Source of the DNA: JBCCFW01 sp039029535 | GTDB taxonomy: Bacteria; Acidobacteriota; JBCCFW01 | Assembly: GCA_039029535.1 (NCBI GenBank) | Contig: JBCCFW010000049.1 | Coordinates: 1-40,427 of the forward strand | Reading direction: 5' to 3' | DNA: 40,427 bases | Part shown: positions 26,352 to 34,354 of the stretch, one piece after another | Layout: each line of letters begins with the position of its first letter | Numbering within the stretch: position 1 is the stretch's first letter | Position numbers and translations under genes: made by a program | Notes under the pieces: generated by a model | The model's input: the letters and a program-made list of their open reading frames with translations, nothing else | What the model was told of the DNA's origin: nothing | Databases searched by the model: none

Positions 26352-26882
26352 TCAGGCCTTGGAGGCGAGGAGCGCCTGGAACTCCTCGTCGCCGGCCAGC
26401 GCGTCGAAGTCGCTCATCGACTTGATGCGGAAGCGGGCGGTGGCGTCGCGGTCCAGCACGCGGCCGAGGCTCTCGAGGGCGGCCGGACGGTCGTCCAGCA
26501 TGACGTTGGCGGACGCGAGTGCGAGGAGGGCGCCCTCGTTCGCACCGTCGTGCTCGACGGCCCGCTCGAGGTGCCGCTGGGCTTCCTTCGCCTGGCCGTT
26601 GTTGAGGAGGTAGACGCCCACCTCGTAGCTCAGCTCGGGCTCACGAGTCGACTCCAGGGGCTGCTTCTTGTCGGCCTCCTGGTTGGCGATGGCGAGGTAG
26701 GTGCGGGCGCGATCGCAGAGAGCTGCCTCGTTCGGGAAGTTCTCGATGACGGCCTCGAAGCGCGGGATTGCCTTGGTGTAATCCCGCTGCTGGACGAGCC
26801 GGATGCCCTTCTCGTACTCGTCGATCGCCGCCTGATGCTGCTCGGAACGGAGCACGTTCCCGGAGGTCTTGGCCTTGCCCAT
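26352..26882 (-). CDS. tetratricopeptide-repeat protein
   Basis: A 176-residue soluble protein with no signal peptide. Helical-pair repeats are visible: HQAAIDEYEKGIRLVQQRDYTKAIPRFEAVIENFP (~16-50), SYEVGVYLLNNGQAKEAQRHLERAVEHD (~85-112) and GALLALASANVMLDDRPAALESLGRVLDRD (~116-145). Lysine-rich start (MGKAKTSG). TPRs mediate protein-protein contacts; the partner is unknown. AGGAG six bases upstream sets ATG 26882. Divergent from the receiver/PATAN gene, which may hint at shared control. Confidence 0.85.
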   Translation of the reverse strand: MGKAKTSGNVLRSEQHQAAIDEYEKGIRLVQQRDYTKAIPRFEAVIENFPNEAALCDRARTYLAIANQEADKKQPLESTREPELSYEVGVYLLNNGQAKEAQRHLERAVEHDGANEGALLALASANVMLDDRPAALESLGRVLDRDATARFRIKSMSDFDALAGDEEFQALLASKA

Positions 26883-27066
26883 GTCTGACTCCTACCGCGG
26901 TTTCTCCGGCGGAAAGGGCGTGATCCTGGCGGCGACGCGGTCTCCCGTCAAGCCGTGTCGGGCAGACCCCGGAGCCTGATCACGGCCGGAAGGGGTCCGC
27001 CGACCTCCGATCACCCCACGCTCACGACGCGCTGGGACGGGCCGATGGTGGAAGTGGGAGACCCGC
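26883..27066. promoter_or_regulatory. divergent promoter gap, TPR/response regulator
   Basis: A 184-bp divergent gap. It contains cgtgatc (26919-26925) and gatcacg (26978-26984), a separated 7-bp inverted repeat, and a third gatcac near 27010: repeated half-sites that could bind a regulator. No clear -10/-35. gggag precedes the response-regulator ATG. Confidence 0.35.
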
Positions 27067-29304
27067 ATGAGCTCCGAGATCCGTCGCGTCCTGTTAGCTG
27101 AAGATGACCCCTCGGTCGCCGAGTACCTCGAGGCCGCCCTGCGCGTGCTGGGGCTGCGGGTGGAGCTGGTCACCGACGGGCGAGCCGCCGTCGAGCGGGC
27201 CCTCGCCCTGCCCCCCGACCTCATCCTCCTCGACGCGCTCCTGCCCAGGCTCGACGGTTTCCAGGCCCTCGAGACCATCCGGATGGCCAAGCCGGACCTG
27301 CCGATCATCATCATGTCGGGGGTCTACACGCGCCGGGAGTACGTCATCCGGGCCCGCGAGCTGGGGGCCAACGACTTCCTGACCAAGCCCCTCTCGGTGC
27401 TCGACCTCTGGGACCTCGTCCGTCGGCACCTCCCGGGGCCAGCCCCGGGACCGACCGCCGAGACGGCGGAGACCACCGGAGTCCCCCTCACCACCAAGCC
27501 CCTCGTCGCCGTGGCGGCCGAGCTCCGCCGGAAGCGCGAGAACGGGCTGCTGTTCGTCCGGGGACCATCGGGCTCGGCGCTCCTGTTCGTGGAGAACGGT
27601 CGACCGATCTTCGGTCGCAGCGACGACCCCAACACGCGACTCGACCGCGTCCTCCGCGACCTCGGAGGTCTCCAGGGCGTCGACGACCGCGCCCTGGGTG
27701 AGCTCTGGCGACGGTCGAACGGCCGACGCATCGGCGAGCTCATGGTGCAGGAGGGCTGGATCACCCGCTCCCAGCTCGACGTCGCGCTCAAGCGTCAGCA
27801 GGGCCTGCACCTCACGCGTCCGTTCTGCTGGAGCGAGGGCAGCTCGCACTTCTTCCACTCCGATGCCCCTCAGCACGAGAGCTTCAAGCTCGAGCTCGAC
27901 CTCGACGAGATCCTCGTGAGCTCGTGTCGTCAGCTCCCGGTGAGCTCCCAGCTCGCCATCCTTCCGCCGGCCCGACGCCGAGTCCGTCTCAGCGAGGACT
28001 TCGCGAGCCGCGCCCAGGCCTGGGGCTTCCGTCGTGAGGAGCTCGACTTCATGGCGAGCGTCGACGGCTCGCTCTCCATCGCCCAGCTCCGCACGCTGGG
28101 TCGTGCCGCACAGGTCGAGGTCGAGGCCTTGCTGGCCTGTGCTCGTCTCTTCGATGCGCTCGAAGATCTCGACGACCTGCCCGAGGTGCCACGTCGCGAG
28201 CTGCCGGGTTACGACGTGCCCACCAACGCGAGCCTGGCCGCCGTGCCGGCGGCGGCAGCGCTGTTGTCGTTGCACCTCACCGGTCGCTCGGGTGTCTTGC
28301 AGTTCACCAGCTCCGAGCCCGGACATCAGCTGCGCGCTTGCTTCGATCGCGGTCGGCTGTGCTGGGTCCAGTCGAGCAGCCCGGAGACCCGCCTGGGTCA
28401 GGTCTTGCTCCGTGAGGGAGCCGTTCAGCTCGACGCGCTCACCCGAGCCGTCGAGCACGGACGTCAGCAAGGCGTGCGGCTCGGTCGTGCCCTGCTCGAG
28501 CAGAACGCCGTCGACCTGCACTCGCTGCACGGCGGGCTGGAGGCCCAGGTGCGACACGCGGTCGCGGATCTCGTGCGTTGGCGCGGCGGTCACTTCGAGC
28601 TGCTGAGCCGCGAGCCCGACAACGACGCCGTGTTCCTCGAGCTCGACGTCACGCGGCTGGTCCTCGACGCCTTGCGTAGCTGTCCGTTCACGGTGCTCGG
28701 TGATCGACTGCCGCCACCGGAGGCCGTCTTGCGCCTGGCTCGTCACGCCGAGGAGCTCGCCTGCCTGCTTCCGCTGGAGCCGTCGGAGCGTCGTCTCGTC
28801 GATGACGCCCGTCATCGGACCCGACTCGGACCGATGCTCGAGCGCAGCCACGAGCCCGAAGACCTGCTGCGGGCGCTGCACGCGTTGCTGGTCCTCGGCC
28901 TCGTTCAAGCCGATTGCCAGGACGTCGACGACGCTCCCGAGCCGACTGCCACTCCACCGACGGCGGCCGAGTCGACCCCGGTCCCGATTCGTGACGAGGC
29001 CGCCGCGGCCCCGACCCTCGCCATCGGCCCCCACGATCCCGCGATGACCGGCGACACCCTGCTTCCCCTGGACGAGTCTCCGGCCTTCGTCTTGCCGGAC
29101 TCCTCGGCACCGGTCAGCGCCGTGAGCGAAATGGCGAGCACGGCGACCGCGTTGTTGCGGGACCCGCAAACCGACGAGCTCTCACCCAACGTCGCCGAGT
29201 TCCTGGCGAATCTCGGCTCGTTGCTCGAGACCAGTCCCGAGGCGATCCCGGAGGAGCTGCGTCGTCAGCTACCGAAGGACGTGCGGGAGAAGTACGGGTT
29301 GTAG
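27067..29304 (+). CDS. response regulator with two PATAN (DUF4388) domains
   Basis: A 745-residue cytoplasmic protein. Residues 1-~125 form a CheY-like receiver: acidic pocket Asp13-Asp14, phosphoacceptor Asp56 (LILLDALLP), Ser in PIIIMSGV and Lys in FLTKPL. The first PATAN/DUF4388-like region spans ~140-260 (GLLFVRGPSGSALLFVENGRPIFGR... IGELMVQEGWITRSQLDVALKRQ). A second stronger one spans ~395-530 (TGRSGVLQFTSSEPGHQLRACFDRGRLCWVQSS... GQVLLREGAVQLDALTRAVEHGRQQGVRLGRALLEQ). The tail after ~600 is Pro/Ala-rich and ends in an acidic helix. No DNA-binding or GGDEF output is present, so output must be by protein contact, as for cyanobacterial PatA-like proteins. No cognate histidine kinase lies in the window. 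Confidence 0.85.
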   Translation: MSSEIRRVLLAEDDPSVAEYLEAALRVLGLRVELVTDGRAAVERALALPPDLILLDALLPRLDGFQALETIRMAKPDLPIIIMSGVYTRREYVIRARELGANDFLTKPLSVLDLWDLVRRHLPGPAPGPTAETAETTGVPLTTKPLVAVAAELRRKRENGLLFVRGPSGSALLFVENGRPIFGRSDDPNTRLDRVLRDLGGLQGVDDRALGELWRRSNGRRIGELMVQEGWITRSQLDVALKRQQGLHLTRPFCWSEGSSHFFHSDAPQHESFKLELDLDEILVSSCRQLPVSSQLAILPPARRRVRLSEDFASRAQAWGFRREELDFMASVDGSLSIAQLRTLGRAAQVEVEALLACARLFDALEDLDDLPEVPRRELPGYDVPTNASLAAVPAAAALLSLHLTGRSGVLQFTSSEPGHQLRACFDRGRLCWVQSSSPETRLGQVLLREGAVQLDALTRAVEHGRQQGVRLGRALLEQNAVDLHSLHGGLEAQVRHAVADLVRWRGGHFELLSREPDNDAVFLELDVTRLVLDALRSCPFTVLGDRLPPPEAVLRLARHAEELACLLPLEPSERRLVDDARHRTRLGPMLERSHEPEDLLRALHALLVLGLVQADCQDVDDAPEPTATPPTAAESTPVPIRDEAAAAPTLAIGPHDPAMTGDTLLPLDESPAFVLPDSSAPVSAVSEMASTATALLRDPQTDELSPNVAEFLANLGSLLETSPEAIPEELRRQLPKDVREKYGL

Positions 29305-29316
29305 TCCATGGAGCAC

Positions 29317-29337
29317 TCTCGGCAGAGGGCGCCGAGG
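29317..29337 (+). terminator. hairpin after response regulator
   Basis: ctcggc (29318-29323) pairs with gccgag (29331-29336) around a 7-nt loop, extended by a T-G pair. It is 13 bp past the stop. No U-tract. It marks the boundary between the regulator and the following array. Confidence 0.45.
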
Positions 29338-29343
29338 ACTGAC

Positions 29344-29415
29344 GGGAACCACCCTCCGAGGCCGTGGCACGACCCAGGCCATCGTGCAATACTCGGGCAT
29401 CCTTGGAGGGTTCCC
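29344..29415 (+). promoter_or_regulatory. leader stem able to hide the Shine-Dalgarno of the next gene
   Basis: 29352-29361 pairs with 29401-29410 over 10 bp (one G-U). After a 3-nt bulge (29349-29351), 29344-29348 pairs with 29411-29415 over 5 bp, making a 15-bp stem ending two bases before ATG 29417. The right arm contains the ribosome-binding site ttggaggg (29403-29410). The 39-nt loop holds a further perfect stem (gcacga 29367-29372, tcgtgc 29382-29387). Alternatively the inverted repeat is a protein operator, because a -10-like aatact lies in the loop. Confidence 0.55.
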
Positions 29416-29416
29416 C

Positions 29417-29716
29417 ATGCAGTACCGTCACGGCGACGTGATGCTCGAGCGCATCGACGCGCTTCCCGAGCAGGTCCGAAGACTCCCGCACTGCGTGCTG
29501 GCGCACGGTGAGGTCACGGGCCACAGCCACCGCATTCAGGATCACGGCACCGCCGTCCTGTACCAGACGCCCGACACGCTGATGCTCGAGGTCGAGGCGG
29601 AGTCGGCCGACCTGGTCCACGAGGAGCACGCGACGATTCGGCTGCCCCGCGGGCTCTACCGTGTCTGGCGTCAGCGCGAGTACTCGCCCGAGTCCATCCG
29701 CATCATCCGCGACTGA
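29417..29716 (+). CDS. small His-rich 'RHGDV' protein, DUF6745-associated
   Basis: A 99-residue soluble protein, no signal peptide. ATG 29417 is set by ttggaggg six to seven bases upstream; an in-frame start at 29384 was rejected as it precedes the leader stem. It begins MQYRHGDVMLERIDALPEQ and has VLAHGEVTGHSHRI and VHEEHATIRLPRGLYRVWRQREYSPE. This pattern recurs in a widespread small family found next to DUF6745 genes; no function is known to me. The clusters HGEVTGHSH and HEEH, then a Pro-Gly turn and strand, look like a cupin-like metal site (inference). First gene of the eight-gene array, 15 bp before the LRR gene. Confidence 0.72.
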   Translation: MQYRHGDVMLERIDALPEQVRRLPHCVLAHGEVTGHSHRIQDHGTAVLYQTPDTLMLEVEAESADLVHEEHATIRLPRGLYRVWRQREYSPESIRIIRD

Positions 29717-29731
29717 GCGGCGCTCCGGACC

Positions 29732-30670
29732 ATGATCCACCTGAGCCCCGATGACGCACGCGAACACGTGCTCGCAGGGCGCCCCGGTCCTCTCCACGTC
29801 GACGGCCGCCTCGACCTGAAGGGGCTCGACGTCGCCGAGCTTCCCTCCGGTCTCCACTGCTACGAGCTCGACGTCTCGGAGACCAAGCTCCGCCGTCTCC
29901 CCGACGACATCTCCGTCGAGTGCCGCATCCTGCTCGACGACTGTCGCCTCCTCGAGGAGCTCCCCGAGGGGCTGACCACCGGGGCCCTGAGCCTGAGGAG
30001 CTGCAACTCCCTCCTCGCGCTGCCGAGCGGCCTCGACGTCTGGTTCCTCGACCTCTCGGCCTGCTCGCGCTTCAACGGCTGGCCGGAACACGCCAGCGTG
30101 AACCGTGGGAGCGTCGTGCTCCGCGACTGCACCGATCTCCAGACCCTGCCCACCTGGTTCGGAACGCTCTCCCAGCTCGATCTCGCCGGCTGCGTCCAGC
30201 TGAACACGATCCCCGACGGCCTGCGCGTGAGCAGTTGGGTCGACGTCGGCGGCACGGGCATCACCGCGCTGCCGTCGAGCCTCGAGGGTGCTCCTCTGAA
30301 GTGGCGGGGCGTCACCGTGACCGAGGAGATCGCCTTCCGTCCCGAATCCCTGACTGCGAAGCGAGTGCTGGCAGAGAAGAACGCGGAGATGCGCCGCGTC
30401 ATGATCGAGCGCATGGGCTACCTGCGCTTCGCCACGGAGGCCGGTGCACGGGTCCTCGACGAGGACAGCGACCCCGGCGGCCGGCGCCAGCTCCTTCGGA
30501 TCGAGCTGGAGGAGGACGAAGCGCTGGTCGGGCTGGCCTGCTCATGTCCCTCCACTCAGCGCCAGTACTTGCTGCGCGTGCCACCAGCCACCAAGACCTG
30601 CCACGAAGCCGCCGCCTGGATCGCCGGCTTCGACGACCCGAAGCTCTACCATCCCGACATCGAGACCTGA
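29732..30670 (+). CDS. leucine-rich repeat protein with DUF6745 C-terminal domain
   Basis: A 312-residue soluble protein. Residues ~18-190 are irregular leucine-rich repeats (LDLKGLDVAELPSGLHCYELDVSETKLRRLPDDI, LLDDCRLLEELPEGL, LRSCNSLLALPSGL, LDLAGCVQLNTIPDGL). Residues ~190-312 match the DUF6745 C-terminus: AEKNAEMRRVMIERMGYLRF, VLDEDSDPGGRRQLLRIEL and CPSTQRQYLLRVPPATKTCHEAAAWIAGFDDP. Typical DUF6745 proteins carry similar repeats. Function uncharacterised; LRRs suggest binding of a protein partner. It follows the RHGDV gene by 15 bp and precedes the WGR-STM4015 gene by 25 bp, so it is cotranscribed with the STM40xx set. Confidence 0.82.
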   Translation: MIHLSPDDAREHVLAGRPGPLHVDGRLDLKGLDVAELPSGLHCYELDVSETKLRRLPDDISVECRILLDDCRLLEELPEGLTTGALSLRSCNSLLALPSGLDVWFLDLSACSRFNGWPEHASVNRGSVVLRDCTDLQTLPTWFGTLSQLDLAGCVQLNTIPDGLRVSSWVDVGGTGITALPSSLEGAPLKWRGVTVTEEIAFRPESLTAKRVLAEKNAEMRRVMIERMGYLRFATEAGARVLDEDSDPGGRRQLLRIELEEDEALVGLACSCPSTQRQYLLRVPPATKTCHEAAAWIAGFDDPKLYHPDIET

Positions 30671-30695
30671 CGCCGAGACGACCGACGGAGGAGAC

Positions 30696-31904
30696 ATGGA
30701 ACGACGCAATCTCGAGTACGCCGACAGCAAGTCCAGCAAGTTCTGGAACATCGAGCTCGAGGGCACGAGTCACACGGTCGTCTACGGACGCATCGGAACC
30801 GATGGTCAGACCAAGACCAAGGACTTCGGCTCGGCCGAGAAGGCCAAGACGTCTTTCGACAAGCTCGTCGCGCAGAAGCTCGGAAAGGGCTACGTCGATG
30901 CCGTCGACCCGGCCGCAGCGGCGTCCGATGGTGGCGCGCTCTCGTCGATCCACTTCCCCTGCTGCGTCAAGGAAGACGACCTCTACGAGAACATCCGGAC
31001 CTTCGCCGGCAAGCGCGTCGTCGACTACAAGGCGGCGAAGCCCCCGGGCGCCGGCGTGGACGCCGTCTTCCGCTTCCGCGGGGACTGGGAGGATCAGAAC
31101 TTCGACGCCGACCTCGATCACTTCCTGGCCAGCGACCACGCGGCCAGGGCGACGGCCATCGTCATCGGCTGCTGGTCGCCCGAGGACATGTACGACACCC
31201 CGGCGGAGACGATCATCGGCAAGCTCGCCGGGTCGTCAGGGAAGCTCCCGAACCTCGCGGCAATCTACCTGGGCGACATCACGCGCGATGAGTGCGAGAT
31301 GTCCTGGATCAAGCAGTCGGATCTCTCACCGCTTCTCGCGGCCTTCCCGGAGCTCCAGTTGCTGCGCACGCGGGGGATGGAAGGACTGGAGCTCGAGAAG
31401 CCGGTGCACCAGCGGCTGCGTGCCCTCGCGATCGAGACCGGCGGCATGCCCGTCCAGGTGGTCCGCGCCGTCTGCCAGTCCGACTTCCCCGAGCTCGAGT
31501 ACCTGGAGCTCTGGCTCGGCACGGACCACTACGGCGGCGACAGCACCGTCGAGGACCTCCAGCCGATCCTGTCGGGAAAGCTCTTCCCGAAGCTCAAGTA
31601 CCTGGGCCTGCGCAACTGCGACCACGCGGACGCGATCGCGGGGGTGATCGTCAACGCGCCCATCCTGGAGCGGATCGAGACCCTCGACCTCTCGCTCGGC
31701 ACCCTGAGTGACGAGGGCGGACGCGCCCTGCTGAACCTGCCGACGGACGGATCGCTCCAGAGAGTCAACCTGCATCACCACTTCATGAACGCGGACATGG
31801 CGAAGAAGCTGGCTGCCCTCGACCTGATCGTCGACGTCTCCAATCCCCAGGAGCAGGAAGACGACGACGGCGATGCGTGGCGATTCGTGGCCGTCGGCGA
31901 GTGA
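30696..31904 (+). CDS. WGR domain fused to STM4015-family LRR protein
   Basis: A 402-residue protein. ATG 30696 is preceded by ggaggag. Residues 1-~70 are a WGR domain (MERRNLEYADSKSSKFWNIELEG... VVYGRIGTDGQTKTKDFGSAEKAKTSFDKLVAQKLGKGYV), a nucleic-acid-binding fold known from PARPs and some bacterial proteins; Tyr replaces the Trp of WGR. From ~85 the sequence matches the STM4015 family: WSPEDMYDTPAETIIG, AIYLGDITRDECEMSWI, LEYLELWLGTDHYGG, YLGLRNCDHADAIAG, TLDLSLGTLSDEGG, all within leucine-rich repeats, ending in VNLHHHFMN and an acidic tail. STM4015 members known to me usually lack WGR. The stop overlaps the STM4014 start by GTGA. Function uncharacterised; likely a recognition or scaffold part. 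Confidence 0.85.
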   Translation: MERRNLEYADSKSSKFWNIELEGTSHTVVYGRIGTDGQTKTKDFGSAEKAKTSFDKLVAQKLGKGYVDAVDPAAAASDGGALSSIHFPCCVKEDDLYENIRTFAGKRVVDYKAAKPPGAGVDAVFRFRGDWEDQNFDADLDHFLASDHAARATAIVIGCWSPEDMYDTPAETIIGKLAGSSGKLPNLAAIYLGDITRDECEMSWIKQSDLSPLLAAFPELQLLRTRGMEGLELEKPVHQRLRALAIETGGMPVQVVRAVCQSDFPELEYLELWLGTDHYGGDSTVEDLQPILSGKLFPKLKYLGLRNCDHADAIAGVIVNAPILERIETLDLSLGTLSDEGGRALLNLPTDGSLQRVNLHHHFMNADMAKKLAALDLIVDVSNPQEQEDDDGDAWRFVAVGE

Positions 31905-33001
31905 CGCCGGGAGTGCATCGGCTCGGCCTGATCGGCAACCCCGAGAACCGACGTGTTCGCCACTTCGTCGAGGCCATGACGGCCCGGGGCCTACCTCGGC
32001 CGCCCGTCGTCTCGTGGATGTCGCTGCTGCGTGACGAGTACGAGTGGAACGCCCTCGAGCGAGCGGAGACCTGGCGCATCGACTCGGCGGGCGAGGACGA
32101 GGCGGTCACGCACGAGCTGATCCGGCTCGGCGGTGGATCGCCGGACGCCCGCCTCGCGTTCGGTGAGATCGATCACCTCCGCGAGCTGCATGCGGGCTTC
32201 GCGAAGCTGCTCCAGCGCCTGGAGAGCCGTGACACCAAGTGGCAAGCACCTCCTTCGAGCATCCTCGCCATGTTCGACAAGTGGGTCGGCCACGAGCGAT
32301 TCGTCGCCGCTGGTCTCCCGCGCCCGGAGTCGCAGCGAGCGCCGACGGACCTCGCCGCGTTCCGCGCCGAGCGTCGTGAGCAGCGGTCGGGTCGGATCTT
32401 CCTCAAGCCCTACTTCTCGTCCTCGGCCTCGGGCACCTGTGCCCTGCGGTGGTCCGGTGATCGGGAACAGCTCATCGCGCCCATTCAGTTGCAAGTCGGC
32501 GACGACGGCCGGCTCCGCTTCTTCAACTCGCTTCGGGTCCGCAGCTACGCCCGGCGAGAGGACATCGACGCGATCCTCGCGCACCTGCTGCCACAGGGCA
32601 TGATCCAGGAGACGTGGCTCCCGAAGGCGCGGCTGGATGGCCTGGGCTTCGACCTGCGCATCCTGGTGATCGACGGCGAGGCGCGGCACGTCGTCGTCCG
32701 CCAGAGCCGACATCCGATGACCAACTTGCACCTCGGCAACCGTCGGGGCGACCTGGGTGCGCTGCGAGACAGTCTCGGCAACGATGCCCTGCAGTCCTGT
32801 CGTGACCTGGCCGAGCAAGCGGCAGCCTGCTTCCCGGATGCCCTGCACGCGGGCATCGATGTTCTCCTGACGCCGCAAGGACGACCCTTCGTGGTCGAGA
32901 TCAACGCCTTCGGTGACCTGCTGCCCGGACTCCGACATCGTGGCCAGACGACCTACGAAGCGATCCTGGAGGCCAGCCTTGCTTGCAGCCGTGCTGCTTG
33001 A
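31901..33001 (+). CDS. STM4014-family protein, ATP-grasp-like
   Basis: A 366-residue soluble protein. GTG 31901 is chosen over an in-frame GTG at 31877 because it overlaps the upstream TGA by 4 bp, as elsewhere in the array. Family blocks are LIGNPENRRVRHFVEAM (~9-25), RIDSAGEDEAV, ILAMFDKWVGHERFVAAGLPRPES, RIFLKPYFSSSASG, GRLRFFNSLRVRSY and VVVRQSRHPMTNLHLGNRRGDL. FVVEINAFGDLLPGL near the end fits the ATP-grasp metal-binding E-x-N strand, and FLKPYFSSSASG the nucleotide-binding Lys loop. ATP-grasp enzymes join a carboxylate to an amine or thiol via an acyl-phosphate; the substrate here is unknown. Its last 23 bases overlap the HAD gene. Confidence 0.85.
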   Translation: MTPGVHRLGLIGNPENRRVRHFVEAMTARGLPRPPVVSWMSLLRDEYEWNALERAETWRIDSAGEDEAVTHELIRLGGGSPDARLAFGEIDHLRELHAGFAKLLQRLESRDTKWQAPPSSILAMFDKWVGHERFVAAGLPRPESQRAPTDLAAFRAERREQRSGRIFLKPYFSSSASGTCALRWSGDREQLIAPIQLQVGDDGRLRFFNSLRVRSYARREDIDAILAHLLPQGMIQETWLPKARLDGLGFDLRILVIDGEARHVVVRQSRHPMTNLHLGNRRGDLGALRDSLGNDALQSCRDLAEQAAACFPDALHAGIDVLLTPQGRPFVVEINAFGDLLPGLRHRGQTTYEAILEASLACSRAA

Positions 33002-33566
33002 CCTGGACGACACGCTCATCCCGCGCACGCAGTCGCTGCGCGCGGCCCTGTGCGCAGAGCTCGAGAGTGAGATCGTGGTCGACCGACTCATGGCCCTCGA
33101 CGCCGGCGGCTACGGGAATCGAGCGGACTTCCTCGCGGAGTGGAGCGCCGCCAGCGGTGAAGCGCGAGACTGCACCAGCCCGGGCAAGGCGATCGCCGAG
33201 CACTTGCGACCCGATGAGGCTCTCCTCGCGGAGCTCTCACGGCTCCGAGATCGACTGTTCGTCGCGATCGTGACCAACGGATCCTCGTTCACTCAGCGAA
33301 GAAAGCTCCGTGCCTCTGGCCTGGACACCGTGGTTCCCGAAGATCACACCTGGATCTCGGAAGAGCTCGGGATGAAGAAGCCCCAGCCGGAGATCTTCCG
33401 ACACGCCTGCGCGCAGCTGCGTGTCGAGCCCTCGCGCTGTCTCCATCTCGGCGATCAGCTCGAGATCGATGTCCAGGGAGCTCGCGAGGCCGGGCTGCAA
33501 GCGCGACTCGTCCGCTCGCCGCTCGATGCCGCGGCGCTTCGTGCGTTGCGCGAGGAGTTGCGATGA
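32979..33566 (+). CDS. HAD-superfamily hydrolase (phosphatase)
   Basis: A 195-residue enzyme. TTG 32979 is chosen: tggagg lies six bases upstream and the resulting start MLAAVLLDLDDTLIPR puts the nucleophile motif DLDDT (Asp8, Asp10) where HAD phosphatases have it. Upstream in-frame ATG 32913 would add 22 unrelated residues. Motif II is IVTNGS, motif III Lys in GMKKPQPEIF, motif IV HLGDQLEIDVQGAREAG. The cap is a small helical insert, as in Gph/YjjG-like small-molecule phosphatases. It starts inside the STM4014 gene and its stop overlaps the STM4013 start (ATGA). I know of no standard HAD component of the STM40xx set, so its insertion here is notable. Substrate unknown. Confidence 0.86.
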   Translation: MLAAVLLDLDDTLIPRTQSLRAALCAELESEIVVDRLMALDAGGYGNRADFLAEWSAASGEARDCTSPGKAIAEHLRPDEALLAELSRLRDRLFVAIVTNGSSFTQRRKLRASGLDTVVPEDHTWISEELGMKKPQPEIFRHACAQLRVEPSRCLHLGDQLEIDVQGAREAGLQARLVRSPLDAAALRALREELR

Positions 33567-34354
33567 TCGACGTGCGATCTCTGGTCGGCGCGAGCGACAT
33601 CGTCCTGCTCACGCTCGACACCTTGCGCCATGACAGCGCGCAGGCTGTCTTCCGCGAGGGACGTCTGCCCACCCTCGCCCGCTACCTCGGACCGGACGGC
33701 TGGGAGCGACGACACTCACCGGCGACCTTCACCTACGCCGCCCACCACGCCTTCCTCTCCGGGTTCTTGCCGACTCCCCCGGAGCCCGGCCCGCACCCCC
33801 GGCTGTTCGCCGCAGAGTTCGCAGGCAGCGTCTCGACCACCGACACGACCTGGGTGTTCTCGCAGGCCACGATCCCCGAAGCCCTGGCCGCCGAGGGCTA
33901 CCGCACCATCTGCATCGGCGGGACCGGCTTCTTCAACCTCCAGAACGAGCTGGGTCGCGTGCTGCCCGGCCTGTTTCAGGAGCGTCACTGGAGCCCCGAG
34001 CTCGGGGTCACCTGCCCGACCTCCACCGAGAACCAGGTCTCGCTGGCCATCGACAGGCTGCATGCGGCCGGTGAGCAACGCGCGTTCCTCTTCATCAACA
34101 TCTCGGCGATCCACCAGCCCAACTGGCACCACGGTGGCACGGAGGGTCACGACACCCTCGAGACACACGGAGCCGCGCTAGCAGCCGTGGACGCGGCTCT
34201 CGCGCCCCTGTTCGAGACGCTCGAGACACGCGGTCGCTTCCTCTGCATCGCGTGCTCGGATCACGGCACGGCCTACGGCGAGGACGGACATCAAGGGCAC
34301 CGCATCGCGCACGAAGTCGTGTGGAACGTGCCGTACGCCGAGTTCGTGGGATGA
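33563..34354 (+). CDS. STM4013/SEN3800-family hydrolase (alkaline-phosphatase superfamily)
   Basis: A 263-residue soluble hydrolase. ATG 33563 overlaps the HAD stop. DIVLLTLDTLRHD (~12-24) supplies the first metal Asp residues. PATFTYAAHHAFLSGFLP (~53-70) is the nucleophile region, with Thr where sulfatases have Cys or Ser. CSDHGTAYGEDGHQGHRIAHE (~231-251) supplies Asp233-His234 and further His. The C-x-P-x-R formylglycine motif is missing, so a classical sulfatase role is unlikely; a phosphodiesterase or phosphotransfer role is closer to the residues seen. At ~263 residues it is shorter than sulfatases (400-600). The next gene overlaps by ATGA. Confidence 0.86.
   Translation: MIDVRSLVGASDIVLLTLDTLRHDSAQAVFREGRLPTLARYLGPDGWERRHSPATFTYAAHHAFLSGFLPTPPEPGPHPRLFAAEFAGSVSTTDTTWVFSQATIPEALAAEGYRTICIGGTGFFNLQNELGRVLPGLFQERHWSPELGVTCPTSTENQVSLAIDRLHAAGEQRAFLFINISAIHQPNWHHGGTEGHDTLETHGAALAAVDAALAPLFETLETRGRFLCIACSDHGTAYGEDGHQGHRIAHEVVWNVPYAEFVG

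Noticed and set aside
27094..29169. 691-codon minus-strand ORF opposite the response regulator
   Set aside because: Shadow of the receiver/PATAN gene; composition is the complement pattern, no domains.
33563..34354. Arylsulfatase call for STM4013 protein
   Set aside because: No C/S-x-P-x-R formylglycine motif and only 263 residues; only the alkaline-phosphatase-superfamily metal motifs are present.
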